Shown here piece by piece: positions 7,871 through 15,409 of a stretch of 54,918 bases of DNA. This stretch comes from Clostridia bacterium (GTDB lineage Bacteria; Bacillota; Clostridia; RUG12999), in the NCBI GenBank assembly GCA_017467445.1, contig JAFTSG010000012.1, positions 1 to 54,918 of the forward strand. The letters run 5' to 3'. Position numbers and translations under genes: made by a program. How positions within the stretch are numbered: position 1 is the first letter of the stretch; every line of letters starts with the position of its first letter. The notes under the pieces are model-generated. The model saw only the letters and a list, made by a program, of their open reading frames with translations, was not told where the DNA came from and did not search any database.

Positions 7871-8524
7871 TTATGAAAGCATTGATAAATACCTATTATT
7901 TAGTTTTTCAACATAGTTCTTAATTTGAGTCATTACACTTATTTTTTCAAGACCTAAATCAGGGTTAAAGCCCATTACAGCAGAAAATGTATCATTGTTT
8001 TCTATTGCTTCTTCTATCAAATTATTATCTTCAATAACATTCAGCAGAAAAGGTAATCTAACATTTCTATGTATTTCAGGTTTAACCTTTCTCTGTGCTG
8101 CTCTTATTTCATCATAGAGCATATTTTCAGTATCAAAAACACATTCTGAATTATCATCAGTAGAGTTAAAGTCAGGTAATCTATTTATAAGTGTGACAGT
8201 AGGAAGAGTAATTTTACATTCTTCCAATACTTCTAATGAGTGCTGTGTATCTTTGAGAATGGGTATTAAAACAGTTTTAGGTGGTATTCCACCTTTTGAA
8301 TTGACTGTTTCTCCTGCAACAATAATTTTATCTAATAAATTAAGTACTTCATCAGGCTTATATTTTTTCTTAATACTATCACATAAATTGATTTCCTTAT
8401 ATATACATTCAAAGATTTTATCAATTCTTTCCTTGATTTCAACAGGCAGAAGTGTAAGTTGCTTTGCCTTTTCTTTTAGGTCATTAATTCTATTTTGAAT
8501 ACTTGCAATTTCTTGGTACTTATC
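7871..8524 (-). pseudogene. C-terminal continuation of the element integrase, beyond the in-frame TAG
   Basis: Directly after the TAG at 8527-8525 the same frame stays open for 217 codons to the stop at 7871. The first part reads DKYQEIASIQNRINDLKEKA, a heptad-like coiled coil that continues the helix cut by the TAG. Further on is KPDEVLNLLDKIIVAGETVN, the type of C-terminal helix usual in large serine recombinases, then about 120 residues ending in YVEKLNNRYLSMLS. No Shine-Dalgarno or good start lies near the TAG, so this part is made only by readthrough, by suppression, or not at all. The stretch keeps protein-like codon use, so the stop is recent or tolerated. Confidence 0.8.
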
Positions 8525-9994
8525 CTATTTTTCTTCTTCACTAAACTTAACATATTTCATCATACCAATTAAGTTCTCACGTGCTGTTTCCTGATTCTCT
8601 ATTTCAGCCTTGATTTGTTTTATTTCTGCTGATTCATACATTGTTGGATTTTCAAGTAATGAAATATATTGCTCTAATACTGTAATAAGATTAGTTAGGA
8701 TGATTTCAAAATCATTTCTTATCAGCCATTGTAAATCACCTTCACATAATTGTTTTATCCAATTATTAAGTTTAGTTTTATATAAGTTATTGCAATTACA
8801 AACAGATGCTCCTTCAGACGCTTTTGTAGAACATTTGAAAAAACCAGAACCACCATTATTATCATACCTAAAAGTATTGTGACAATATCTACATTCTAAT
8901 ATATTCTTAAAACTGTGTGTAGGGATTCTTTTACCTTTTACATTATTATTTTCTTTACCACAACATTGTCTTTTCTTGATAGCTTCTTGTGCTGCATAGA
9001 ACTTTTCAGGTGGTATTAGCATAGGAATATCCTCAGTTTCAAGTAACTCATAATTTTCATTAACAACACTATATGAGAACTTTTGTGAGAGTAAAATCGA
9101 GCCTGTTGTGTATTTATTTGGTGTATTTACTCCCATATATTTTTCATTTTTCCAAATATTACGAATTGTGCTATGAGGATATGGTTGTGGTGGACCATCA
9201 TAGTCTTCGTCTTGAGGAGCATAGTAACCCTCTGAAAAGAGAATTTTACTTGTTTCTTTAGCACCATAATCAATACATAAGTCAAACATCCTTATAATGG
9301 CAGGTCCATGCACAGGATGTATGGTGTAATACGCCTTTCTCTTTTTTGTTACAGGATGATATTCATAGCCTGTTAGTTTTCCAGATACAATGTTTTCTTC
9401 TCCACGAAGTTCATTATATAATGCCATATCTCTACTTCTTGTTTCTGAAAAGGCTCTATCTTTCGCCAAGTGTGTTCTTATAGCATCCATATCACTTGGA
9501 TTTGCTGTTGATTTATCAATATCAATGAAATAGACAGTTACGCCTGCTTTCTTTAAATCTTCAAGTAATCCTTCCGCATTTGCTGTATTCCTACCGAATC
9601 GCGATGTGCTTTTTATCCAGATTTCTGTGAATTGCTTCTTCTCACTTTTCTTCTTATTAACGTGAGTAACAAGTTTTTTCTGCTTTAAGTATTCATTTTT
9701 ATACTTTTTATCAGGATGTGGTATATTCTCATAATCAATAAACTCAACATCAAGACCAGCATCTTCTAACATTCTTACAAAGTCTTTTCTGTTATAACTT
9801 GTACCACTCACACCATAATCTTTATAACCAGCAACAATTTTATATTCAACATTAGGATTTTCTCTTTGCTTTTTTGAAATTACAGACTGAAAGTACTTAG
9901 GCTGTTTCAAGAAAGAACTGATTTGAGCTTCCTTTTTCGTGGATACGCGCCAATATAGACAGATATATATAATAGTTTTCTTTACTTTACTCAT
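8525..9994 (-). CDS. Large serine recombinase (element integrase), ends at an in-frame TAG
   Basis: A 489-residue product; 707 residues if the TAG is read through. It integrates and excises the element by a phosphoserine mechanism. Domains: N-terminal resolvase domain with the nucleophile in YWRVSTKKEAQ (Ser18) and the active-site arginine region KSTSRFGRNTAN; a Recombinase domain (SGKLTGYEYHP to YMGVNTPNKY, about 205-300); and a zinc ribbon with Cys pairs in LECRYCHNTF and FFKCSTKASEGASVC (about 370-400). The coiled coil that begins near IKQIKAEIENQE is cut by the TAG. Since coiled coils in this family control synapsis and direction, the short form may be inactive or altered. AAGGGGG precedes the ATG, with a sigma-A promoter at 10045-10073. 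Confidence 0.9.
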   Translation of the reverse strand: MSKVKKTIIYICLYWRVSTKKEAQISSFLKQPKYFQSVISKKQRENPNVEYKIVAGYKDYGVSGTSYNRKDFVRMLEDAGLDVEFIDYENIPHPDKKYKNEYLKQKKLVTHVNKKKSEKKQFTEIWIKSTSRFGRNTANAEGLLEDLKKAGVTVYFIDIDKSTANPSDMDAIRTHLAKDRAFSETRSRDMALYNELRGEENIVSGKLTGYEYHPVTKKRKAYYTIHPVHGPAIIRMFDLCIDYGAKETSKILFSEGYYAPQDEDYDGPPQPYPHSTIRNIWKNEKYMGVNTPNKYTTGSILLSQKFSYSVVNENYELLETEDIPMLIPPEKFYAAQEAIKKRQCCGKENNNVKGKRIPTHSFKNILECRYCHNTFRYDNNGGSGFFKCSTKASEGASVCNCNNLYKTKLNNWIKQLCEGDLQWLIRNDFEIILTNLITVLEQYISLLENPTMYESAEIKQIKAEIENQETARENLIGMMKYVKFSEEEK

Positions 9995-10044
9995 TATATT
10001 CCCCCTTAATTTTAAGATATAGTTATCCCATTGTAGGGTTTAAA

Positions 10045-10073
10045 ATTATAACTCTTCTTTTGATATTTGCCAA
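10045..10073 (-). promoter_or_regulatory. Promoter of the element integrase
   Basis: On the minus strand TTGGCA (10073-10068), 17-nt spacer, TATAAT (10050-10045), about 50 nt before the integrase ATG. Confidence 0.65.
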
Positions 10074-10108
10074 GACATTTGACCTGTTTTCAGAAGAATG
10101 CCCAGCAG

Positions 10109-10138
10109 AAACATATACAATTTTATGCTTCTGCTGAA
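10109..10138. repeat. Hairpin upstream of the integrase promoter
   Basis: AGCAGAA-a-CATA and TATG-c-TTCTGCT form an 11-bp interrupted inverted repeat. It lies between the integrase promoter and the end of the 72-residue minus-strand ORF and could be an operator or an RNA hairpin. Confidence 0.45.
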
Positions 10139-10145
10139 AGTAGAG

Positions 10146-10364
10146 TTATATTTTGGGTTTAACATAGTAGAGTCTTGTCCCACATATTGATGCATTAGAT
10201 ATTTCATTGATATGTAGTTTAACCCAACTAAAATCTACTTTTTCTTCTGAATTGTCAGTCAAATTAACTGCAACATAATAATTATTTCTATGAAATCCAG
10301 TCTTTTCTCTTATAAAAACAGTCTTTCCATGAGGAAATGATTGCATTATCATTAGAAATTGCAA
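10146..10364 (-). CDS. Possible small protein of unknown function
   Basis: A 72-residue ORF (66 from the internal Met at 10346). It is not recognised; the sequence reads like a protein (FHRNNYYVAVNLTDNSEEKV, WVKLHINEI), with no signal peptide or membrane segment. No convincing Shine-Dalgarno precedes any of the three possible Met codons, and the 5' end overlaps, head to head, the start of the plus-strand 171-residue ORF. Either this ORF or the first codons of that one may be misassigned. Confidence 0.4.
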   Translation of the reverse strand: MQFLMIMQSFPHGKTVFIREKTGFHRNNYYVAVNLTDNSEEKVDFSWVKLHINEISNASICGTRLYYVKPKI

Positions 10365-10852
10365 ATAAGTTTGATGAAATTTATGAAAATAAAGAAACTT
10401 CTTCTTATATAGAGAAAAAGATAGATTGCTCTTGTAAGAATAGAAATAAAATGTTGGGTATAATAGACTTCTTTAATCGTCATATGCAAATCATAGAAAA
10501 TAAATTTGAGATTTATAAATCTTCTTCTGCTGATAGTTCAAATGATAAAAAGATTTGTAAATTGGATGTTTTAAAATTACAGTTGGAACTGTCTAAACAA
10601 AAGGGTTTCTATTTGATGTTTAAGGAAAAGAGTAAAATTGTAGTTCAGGAAGATTTGTTAATAGTTTTTGCTCAAGTGGTTCAGGAATTAAATAAAAAGA
10701 GAGATTTTGTGGTTAATGTTATGCATCTGCTTAAAGGGTTGAAAGAATTTTCGCAATTAGATTATGTTACAAATATGGAAGAACAAATAATTGCCTCCTG
10801 CTATTCTTTGTTATATGAGGAATTGTTAAATATATCGTTGATATGTGAGTAG
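10337..10852 (+). CDS. 171-residue protein of unknown function (element gene)
   Basis: A helical, lysine- and glutamate-rich cytoplasmic protein, family unknown. A run of predicted helices is visible (EIANKFDEIYENKETSSYIE, LDVLKLQLELSKQKGF, VVQELNKKRDFVVNVMHLLK). GAGG lies too close (2 nt) to the ATG at 10337 for good initiation, so the start is uncertain. The gene ends in TAG, which shows that TAG serves as a normal stop in this very element. It is followed 8 nt later by the 69-residue HTH-like gene, so they are probably cotranscribed. Confidence 0.65.
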   Translation: MIALSLEIANKFDEIYENKETSSYIEKKIDCSCKNRNKMLGIIDFFNRHMQIIENKFEIYKSSSADSSNDKKICKLDVLKLQLELSKQKGFYLMFKEKSKIVVQEDLLIVFAQVVQELNKKRDFVVNVMHLLKGLKEFSQLDYVTNMEEQIIASCYSLLYEELLNISLICE

Positions 10853-10860
10853 GTGGTATT

Positions 10861-11070
10861 ATGGAAAATACTAAAAAGCAGCAGATAATAGACTTATTCT
10901 TATTGGGTTATTCAAAAGGTATTATTTCTGAAATGGTGGATACAAGTGAAGGCTATGTAGGAAAGATTGTATCTATCTATTTGAAGGAAAAAGGAATTAA
11001 ATTGCAATCAGAATCAATGATAACTAAACAAAAAATCAAGTTTTATCTTAATTCAGGTATAGGTGAATAA
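10861..11070 (+). CDS. Small helix-turn-helix-like protein
   Basis: 69 residues. The segment IIDLFLLGYSKGIISEMVDTS followed by EGYVGKIVSIYLKEKGIKL has the spacing of a homeodomain-like helix-turn-helix (a first helix ending in GYS, a turn, and a recognition helix from SEGYVGKIV), as in small phage or transposon repressors and excisionases. It lies directly behind the 171-residue gene and before a strong terminator. It is a candidate regulator or excisionase for the element; this is inference from size, fold and position. Confidence 0.65.
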   Translation: MENTKKQQIIDLFLLGYSKGIISEMVDTSEGYVGKIVSIYLKEKGIKLQSESMITKQKIKFYLNSGIGE

Positions 11071-11089
11071 TGATAAGTCAAAATTATTT

Positions 11090-11125
11090 GGAATGACAAT
11101 GAGAATTGTCATTCCATTTTTTTAT
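11090..11125 (+). terminator. Intrinsic terminator after the HTH-like gene
   Basis: Perfect 10-bp stem GGAATGACAA / TTGTCATTCC with a 6-nt loop, then ATTTTTTTA. Most of the stem (GAATGACA) recurs at about 11200, before the next operon. Confidence 0.9.
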
Positions 11126-11238
11126 TTAGGCATGTGTCATTGAGAGCAGCTACAGAAAAACAAACAGTTTTAAAGGACAACTACATCAAAATATTTTAGA
11201 ATGACATAAAAAAATAATTTAAAGGAAACAGAACCTTT

Positions 11239-11514
11239 ATGGGTTGTGGTATGTTTAAGAAAAACAGGGTTGTTGGAAGAATAGAAGATGTCCTCCCTGA
11301 AACACTTAAACTTTATGATTTTTCCTTTGCTGACTTCCATTATCCTTATATGGTAAATGGCAAAGAGGAATCTTCTGACAATATTTATGATGTTTATGAA
11401 AAAGCATATAAATTTGGTAAGTTTTTTGAGGTTTTAGAATCTCGTATGATGTATAGCAGTCAACAAAAGCGCATAATTAGAAAGTTGCAAAGGTTAGGTG
11501 AAAAGAATGGGTAA
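11239..11514 (+). CDS. 91-residue protein of unknown function, first gene of the cargo operon
   Basis: A small soluble protein; family not recognised. Motifs: IEDVLPETLKLYDFSFADFH, EKAYKFGKFFEVLESRMM and a basic C-terminus QQKRIIRKLQRLGEKNG. AAAGGA lies 12 nt before the ATG at 11239; the Met at 11251 is an alternative start. The stop overlaps the start of the next gene by 8 nt, so translation is coupled. With the two following genes it forms the only multi-gene operon in the element. Confidence 0.65.
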   Translation: MGCGMFKKNRVVGRIEDVLPETLKLYDFSFADFHYPYMVNGKEESSDNIYDVYEKAYKFGKFFEVLESRMMYSSQQKRIIRKLQRLGEKNG

Positions 11515-11938
11515 GATTATTTTTATGACAGAACAGGATATAGAAAGAAAATATAACAGTCTTGTTGAAAGATTAAGTAATTCAACTGATAACATAGAAC
11601 TTAAAGGACTTAAATTGGAAGGTTTGTATGAAATATTTAAGGCAATAAATAGTTATCTGTATCAGGGATTTGATGCTTTGCTTGTTATGGGTATTCTTGA
11701 TAAAAAGTTTGAAAACTTGACTAATTCACATAATGAAGAAGAAGTCAATGAAGCAGTTAAATTAAGCACATGCCATTTCACAGAAAAAGGTGTTGAGGTT
11801 AATAAATGTCATATTCCTGCAGAAGAATTGATATTGCTGCAAATTGCAAGTAATATGCATCCACTCAACCAAAGGGCACAGAAAAGGTACAGACACTTAT
11901 ATAGACAATGCTTTGGAAGTAGATTGGTGGTGTCATAA
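11507..11938 (+). CDS. 143-residue protein of unknown function, second gene of the cargo operon
   Basis: A soluble, mainly helical protein, not recognised. It contains MTEQDIERKYNSLVERL, LKLEGLYEIFKAINSYL and a basic C-terminal patch NQRAQKRYRHLYRQC that could bind nucleic acid. The frame opens at a GTG at 11498, but AGGTG at 6-nt spacing favours the ATG at 11507, which overlaps the upstream gene's TAA region. The stop TAA shares a base with the ATG of the next gene. Function unknown. Confidence 0.65.
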   Translation: MGKIIFMTEQDIERKYNSLVERLSNSTDNIELKGLKLEGLYEIFKAINSYLYQGFDALLVMGILDKKFENLTNSHNEEEVNEAVKLSTCHFTEKGVEVNKCHIPAEELILLQIASNMHPLNQRAQKRYRHLYRQCFGSRLVVS

Positions 11939-12543
11939 TGGCACAGGAAGAAAAGGATATGTATTTTGTTTCAATTAGAAATCCTCAATTGCCTTTACAA
12001 TCAGGATATGAAGAGTATATAGCAACAGCAGAAGATTTTAAGAAATACTGTAATGAAGTATTTGAATTAGACAACAATAATGAATTGGACGATTTTCTTC
12101 TTTCTTCATATTTAAGGGCAAAGGTTAAAGTGGAGGTTATACAAGAAACATATAATGAGGATAGAACAATTGAAGGTTTTAGGAGAATTGTAGAAACTTC
12201 AAAAGGGTCAATAAAAGTTGCTTATACTGCGTATAGGGAGAATCGTGTTTATGTTAGAGCAGGAAATGTATATTTGAGGGGTTATAGAGTGTTCTTTTCA
12301 AATCTGTGTACTGATAATAGTGATGGATTTGAACCATTGAATAAACTTGATAATGGTGGAAATATTGAGGTATTACAATGGAATACAAGACCTTGTAGAA
12401 GAGGTATTCAATACATAAATAATAAACTTCAAAATATTCTTTTTATAATTGATGCAGTATATAAAAGCAAAAAACAAATGGAGTATGATATAAACCATCC
12501 TAAACCTATCAATTTAGAAAAGTTCATAATTGCCTTGTTATAA
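11938..12543 (+). CDS. 201-residue protein of unknown function, last gene of the cargo operon
   Basis: A soluble alpha/beta protein with no recognised family. Visible pieces: YEEYIATAEDFKKYCNEVF, a strand-rich centre (GSIKVAYTAYRENRVYVRAG, VYLRGYRVFFSNLC), and WNTRPCRRGIQYINNKLQNI. ATG at 11938 overlaps the previous stop (TAATG), a strong sign of coupled synthesis and perhaps of a complex. A perfect terminator follows 2 nt after its stop. No metal site, Walker motif or membrane helix is visible. Confidence 0.65.
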   Translation: MAQEEKDMYFVSIRNPQLPLQSGYEEYIATAEDFKKYCNEVFELDNNNELDDFLLSSYLRAKVKVEVIQETYNEDRTIEGFRRIVETSKGSIKVAYTAYRENRVYVRAGNVYLRGYRVFFSNLCTDNSDGFEPLNKLDNGGNIEVLQWNTRPCRRGIQYINNKLQNILFIIDAVYKSKKQMEYDINHPKPINLEKFIIALL

Positions 12544-12547
12544 ACAA

Positions 12548-12577
12548 AAAAAAGAACGGGATTTCCCGTTCTTTTTT
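12548..12577 (+). terminator. Intrinsic terminator of the cargo operon
   Basis: Perfect 13-bp inverted repeat (AAAAAAGAACGGG with CCCGTTCTTTTTT) around ATTT. Confidence 0.92.
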
Positions 12578-12651
12578 ATATACAGATTGATATATTATAC
12601 CATATTGAATGTAAAAAATCAATACAAAAATCAACTATTTTTGGTTTTCTA

Positions 12652-12680
12652 TTGCAAAATTGATATCAAGGTGCTATAAT
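12652..12680 (+). promoter_or_regulatory. Outward-facing promoter at the right end of the element
   Basis: TTGCAA (12652-12657), a 17-nt spacer and TATAAT (12675-12680), reading toward the 3' half of comM. It is followed by AAAGGACGGG and an ATG at 12743. Confidence 0.7.
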
Positions 12681-12742
12681 ATAAAGATGAAAAAGTATGA
12701 TGTATTGAGGGTTGAAAGCTGAATAGAGAAAGGACGGGTATA

Positions 12743-13771
12743 ATGATAAAAGTAAATAAAAAATTAAAATATCCGTCAGTAGTGGTCTTGTTTTGTAGTA
12801 AAAATCATATGATTTTTACATTATGTATAAATAGAAAAAAGCCTTGTAATCATAAGAAAACAACAACCGTGTATATGTATTCAACTATACTTATGATAGG
12901 TACACCCGGTTCGGGTAAATCAATGCTTGCAAGCAGGCTTCCCACCATACTCCCCGACCTCACATTCGAAGAAGCTCTTGAAGTTACAAAAATACATTCA
13001 ATTGCCGGACTTTTAAATGAAGAAAAAGCGTTTATCAATACTCGTCCGTTCCGCACACCGCATCATTCCACATCAACAATAAGTCTTGCGGGCGGTGGAA
13101 GAGTTCCAAAACCAGGCGAGGTCAGCCTTGCACATAACGGAGTTCTGTTCCTTGACGAATTTCCCGAATTCAATAAATCAGCACTTGAAATACTGCGTCA
13201 GCCTATTGAAGACAGAACTGTCACAATTTCAAGGGTAAATGCAACAATAACATATCCGTCGGACTTTATGCTTATTGCCGCAATGAACCCTTGTCCGTGC
13301 GGATATTTCGGCGATAAAAAACATCATTGTACCTGTACAACTGCACAGATACATAAATATACAAGCAAAATCAGCGGACCTATTTTAGACAGAATTGATT
13401 TGCATATTTTTGTTGAACCTGTAGAATATTCACAGCTGACAAGCAATGAAAAAGCGGAAAGCTCCGCCGAAATCAAAAAACGCGTTAACAAAGCACGTAA
13501 AATTCAGGTGGAAAGGTATAAAGAACTTGGTATTTATTCCAATGCAAGCCTTGATTCTCAGGATTTAAATACCTATTGTAAGCTTGATGACACTGCAAAG
13601 AAAATTCTCGAATCAGCATTCACAAAGCTTGGACTTTCGGCAAGAGCATATACAAGAATTGTAAAAGTGGCAAGAACAATCGCCGACCTTGCCGGCGAAG
13701 AAAATATAAGCTTTGAACACATTTCCGAAGCAATTCAGTTCCGTACACTCGACAGACAAATATTCGGATAA
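12743..13771 (+). pseudogene. comM: comM/yifB 3' part: AAA+ ATPase core with an element-encoded N-terminus
   Basis: The frame starts in element DNA (about 49 foreign residues from an ATG with AAAGGACGGG upstream) and crosses attR at 12890 into comM. From there: Walker A IGTPGSGKSMLASRLP, RTPFRTPHHSTST-type segment (RPFRTPHHSTSTISLAGGG), Walker B VLFLDEFPEF, sensor 1 LIAAMNPCPCGYFG, the cysteine-containing HHCTCT loop, and the C-terminal region LSARAYTRIVKVARTIADLA. All motifs of an Mg-chelatase-like ATPase are intact from Walker A onward. Because promoter, ribosome site and start are present, a chimeric ATPase lacking the N-terminal domain could be made; whether it is functional is unknown. 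The native protein needs excision of the element. Confidence 0.88.
12865..12905 (+). repeat. attR of the comM element
   Basis: Right junction: 16-bp arm AACCGTGTATATGTAT (12865-12880), ACTATA (12884-12889), crossover CT (12890-12891), then comM sequence TATGATAGGTACACC. Confidence 0.88.
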
Positions 13772-13806
13772 AAAAAGGGTTATCGCATATGCGATAACCC
13801 TTTTTT
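13771..13806. terminator. Bidirectional terminator between comM and the spore protein gene
   Basis: A perfect 36-nt palindrome: AAAAAAGGGTTATCGCAT followed by its exact complement, giving T-runs on both strands for two convergent genes. Confidence 0.93.
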
Positions 13807-13819
13807 AACTTTTTAAAAG

Positions 13820-14014
13820 TTATTTCATTGAATTTTCGTAAGATTCAATCATTTTTTTAACCATCTGACCACCGATAGAACCGGCCTGTCTTGATGTTAA
13901 ATCTCCGTTATAACCCTGTTTTAAGTTTACGCCAACTTCATTGGCTGCTTCCATTTTGAATCTGTCCATAGCTTCGTTAGCTTCAGGAACCATTCTACGA
14001 CTTCTACTTGCCAT
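13820..14014 (-). CDS. Alpha/beta-type small acid-soluble spore protein (SASP)
   Basis: 64 residues. Alpha/beta SASPs coat spore DNA, forcing an A-like form that resists UV and chemicals, and are degraded by the GPR protease at germination. Family motifs visible: the N-terminal half with MDRFKMEAANEVGVNL, which includes the GPR cleavage region (Glu-Ala-Ala-Asn-Glu), and the C-terminal half NGDLTSRQAGSIGGQMVKKM. GGAG precedes the ATG at 14014. Direct evidence of a spore-former. No clear sigma-G promoter could be assigned by eye. Confidence 0.93.
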   Translation of the reverse strand: MASRSRRMVPEANEAMDRFKMEAANEVGVNLKQGYNGDLTSRQAGSIGGQMVKKMIESYENSMK

Positions 14015-14132
14015 AATATAAATTCACTCCATAAATCTAAATAATTTTTTCACACTTTGTCAGTGCATTTATATTTTGCGCGAAGTTTATCGTATTATGC
14101 TGGTAATTGATTACATATTTTTAAAATTTAAA

Positions 14133-14166
14133 ACAAAGAAAGAGGACAAGCATTACGCTTATCCTC
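14133..14166 (-). terminator. Intrinsic terminator of the hom-lysC operon
   Basis: Minus strand: GAGGATAAGC pairs with GCTTGTCCTC (one G-T) around GTAAT, followed by TTTCTTTG. Confidence 0.8.
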
Positions 14167-14183
14167 AAAAGTAGTATTTTTAA

Positions 14184-15395
14184 TTACATATTTTTAAAAA
14201 ATTTATCGTGGATAACGGAAACTGCACGTTCAGAATCTTTTTCGTCGATAAGCACGGAAACTTTGATTTCTGATGTAGAAATCATTTTAATGTTGATTCC
14301 CGCTTCAAAAAGAGCTTCAAACATTGTTGCAGCAACGCCCGGATTGTTAACCATACCGGAACCTACGATTGAAACTTTGGAAACATTATCTGTATGTTTA
14401 ATTTCAGCAAAACCGATTGCTTCTTTATTGTCATTAAGAATTTCAAGTGCTTTTTCAAGATGCTTTTCAGCAACTGTAAAGCTGATATCCTTTGTGTTAT
14501 CTCTTCCGATTGACTGAAGGATTATATCAACATTGATATTTCCTTTTGCCAGAACTGAAAATACTTTAAATGCAATACCCGGTGTGTCAACAAGTCCTAC
14601 CAGAGCAATTCTTGCAACGTCATTATCTCTTGCAACGCCTTTAACCAACATTTTTTCCATTTTAACTACCTCCATCACTTTAGTTCCTTCAACTTTGCTG
14701 AAGCTTGATCTTACACTCATATTAACATTGTATTTTTTTGCCATTTCAACCGAACGGTTGTGAAGTACGTTTGCACCAAGGCTTGCAAGTTCAAGCATTT
14801 CGTCGTAAGAAACTTCTTCAAGTTTTCTTGCATCTTTAACAATTCTCGGGTCAGCTGTGTAAACGCCGTCAACGTCTGTATAGATTTCGCACAAATCTGC
14901 TTTAAGAGCTGCTGCAAGAGCAACTGCAGTTGTATCACTTCCGCCACGTCCGAGTGTTGTTATATCGTCATATTTATTGATTCCCTGGAAGCCTGCAACA
15001 ATTACAATACGTTTTTTGTCAAGCTCCATACGGATTCTTTCTGCATCAACCTTATGTATTCTTGCTTCGCTGTAGTGAGAGTCGGTTTTCATTCCAACCT
15101 GCCAGCCGGTAAGTGAAATTACAGGGTAACCAAGTTTTTCAATCGCCATTGCAAGAAGTGAAATTGTAATCTGCTCACCTGTAGAAAGGAGCATATCCAT
15201 TTCTCTTTTTGAAGCATTTTCGTTAATTTCGGCTGCTTTTTCAATAAGGTCATCTGTTGTATCGCCCTGTGCGGAAACAACTACAACAACCGAATTTCCT
15301 TCTTTATACGTATCCGTTATTCTGCCGGCTACATTAAATAGCTTTTCGGCATCGGCAACGGAACTGCCGCCAAATTTCTGAACAATTAATGACAT
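14184..15395 (-). CDS. lysC: Aspartate kinase
   Basis: 403 residues; phosphorylates aspartate, the first step to lysine, threonine and methionine. N-terminal kinase domain with KFGGSSVADAEK, VVSAQGDTTDDL, GWQVGMKTDSHYSEARI and the nucleotide loop TLGRGGSDTTAVALAAAL. C-terminal pair of ACT domains (from about 265: GLVDTPGIAFKVFSVLAKGN, and IVGSGMVNNPGVAATMFEAL) that bind the feedback inhibitor. The length matches single-function LysC-type enzymes. It lies 14 nt after hom in one operon, so the two enzymes that flank the aspartate-semialdehyde branch point are made together. Confidence 0.95.
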   Translation of the reverse strand: MSLIVQKFGGSSVADAEKLFNVAGRITDTYKEGNSVVVVVSAQGDTTDDLIEKAAEINENASKREMDMLLSTGEQITISLLAMAIEKLGYPVISLTGWQVGMKTDSHYSEARIHKVDAERIRMELDKKRIVIVAGFQGINKYDDITTLGRGGSDTTAVALAAALKADLCEIYTDVDGVYTADPRIVKDARKLEEVSYDEMLELASLGANVLHNRSVEMAKKYNVNMSVRSSFSKVEGTKVMEVVKMEKMLVKGVARDNDVARIALVGLVDTPGIAFKVFSVLAKGNINVDIILQSIGRDNTKDISFTVAEKHLEKALEILNDNKEAIGFAEIKHTDNVSKVSIVGSGMVNNPGVAATMFEALFEAGINIKMISTSEIKVSVLIDEKDSERAVSVIHDKFFKNM

Positions 15396-15409
15396 ATATT
15401 AATCCTCCC

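Larger units (their letters stand above)
7348..12889. mobile_element. 5,542-bp serine-integrase integrative element inserted in comM
   Basis: The element lies between a CTTAT shared by both junctions (7348-7352 and 12890-12894). Removing 7348-12889 restores the comM reading frame exactly. The 16-bp inverted arms at 7359-7374 and 12865-12880 come together on circularisation to form a 52-bp near-palindromic attP, as expected for a large serine integrase. Contents, left to right: a 58-residue ORF; the integrase (minus strand, with an in-frame TAG); a small minus ORF; a 171-residue and a 69-residue HTH-like gene; a three-gene operon (91, 145 and 201 residues). There are no recognisable conjugation, replication, capsid or resistance genes. 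Codon and base use are clearly more AT-rich than in the flanking housekeeping genes. The left 290 bases hold only a terminator-like hairpin. Confidence 0.92.

Noticed and set aside
8525-8527. TAG as a recoded sense codon (for example pyrrolysine) across the genome
   Set aside because: Citrate synthase and the 171-residue element gene end with TAG at natural ends, so general reassignment is not supported.
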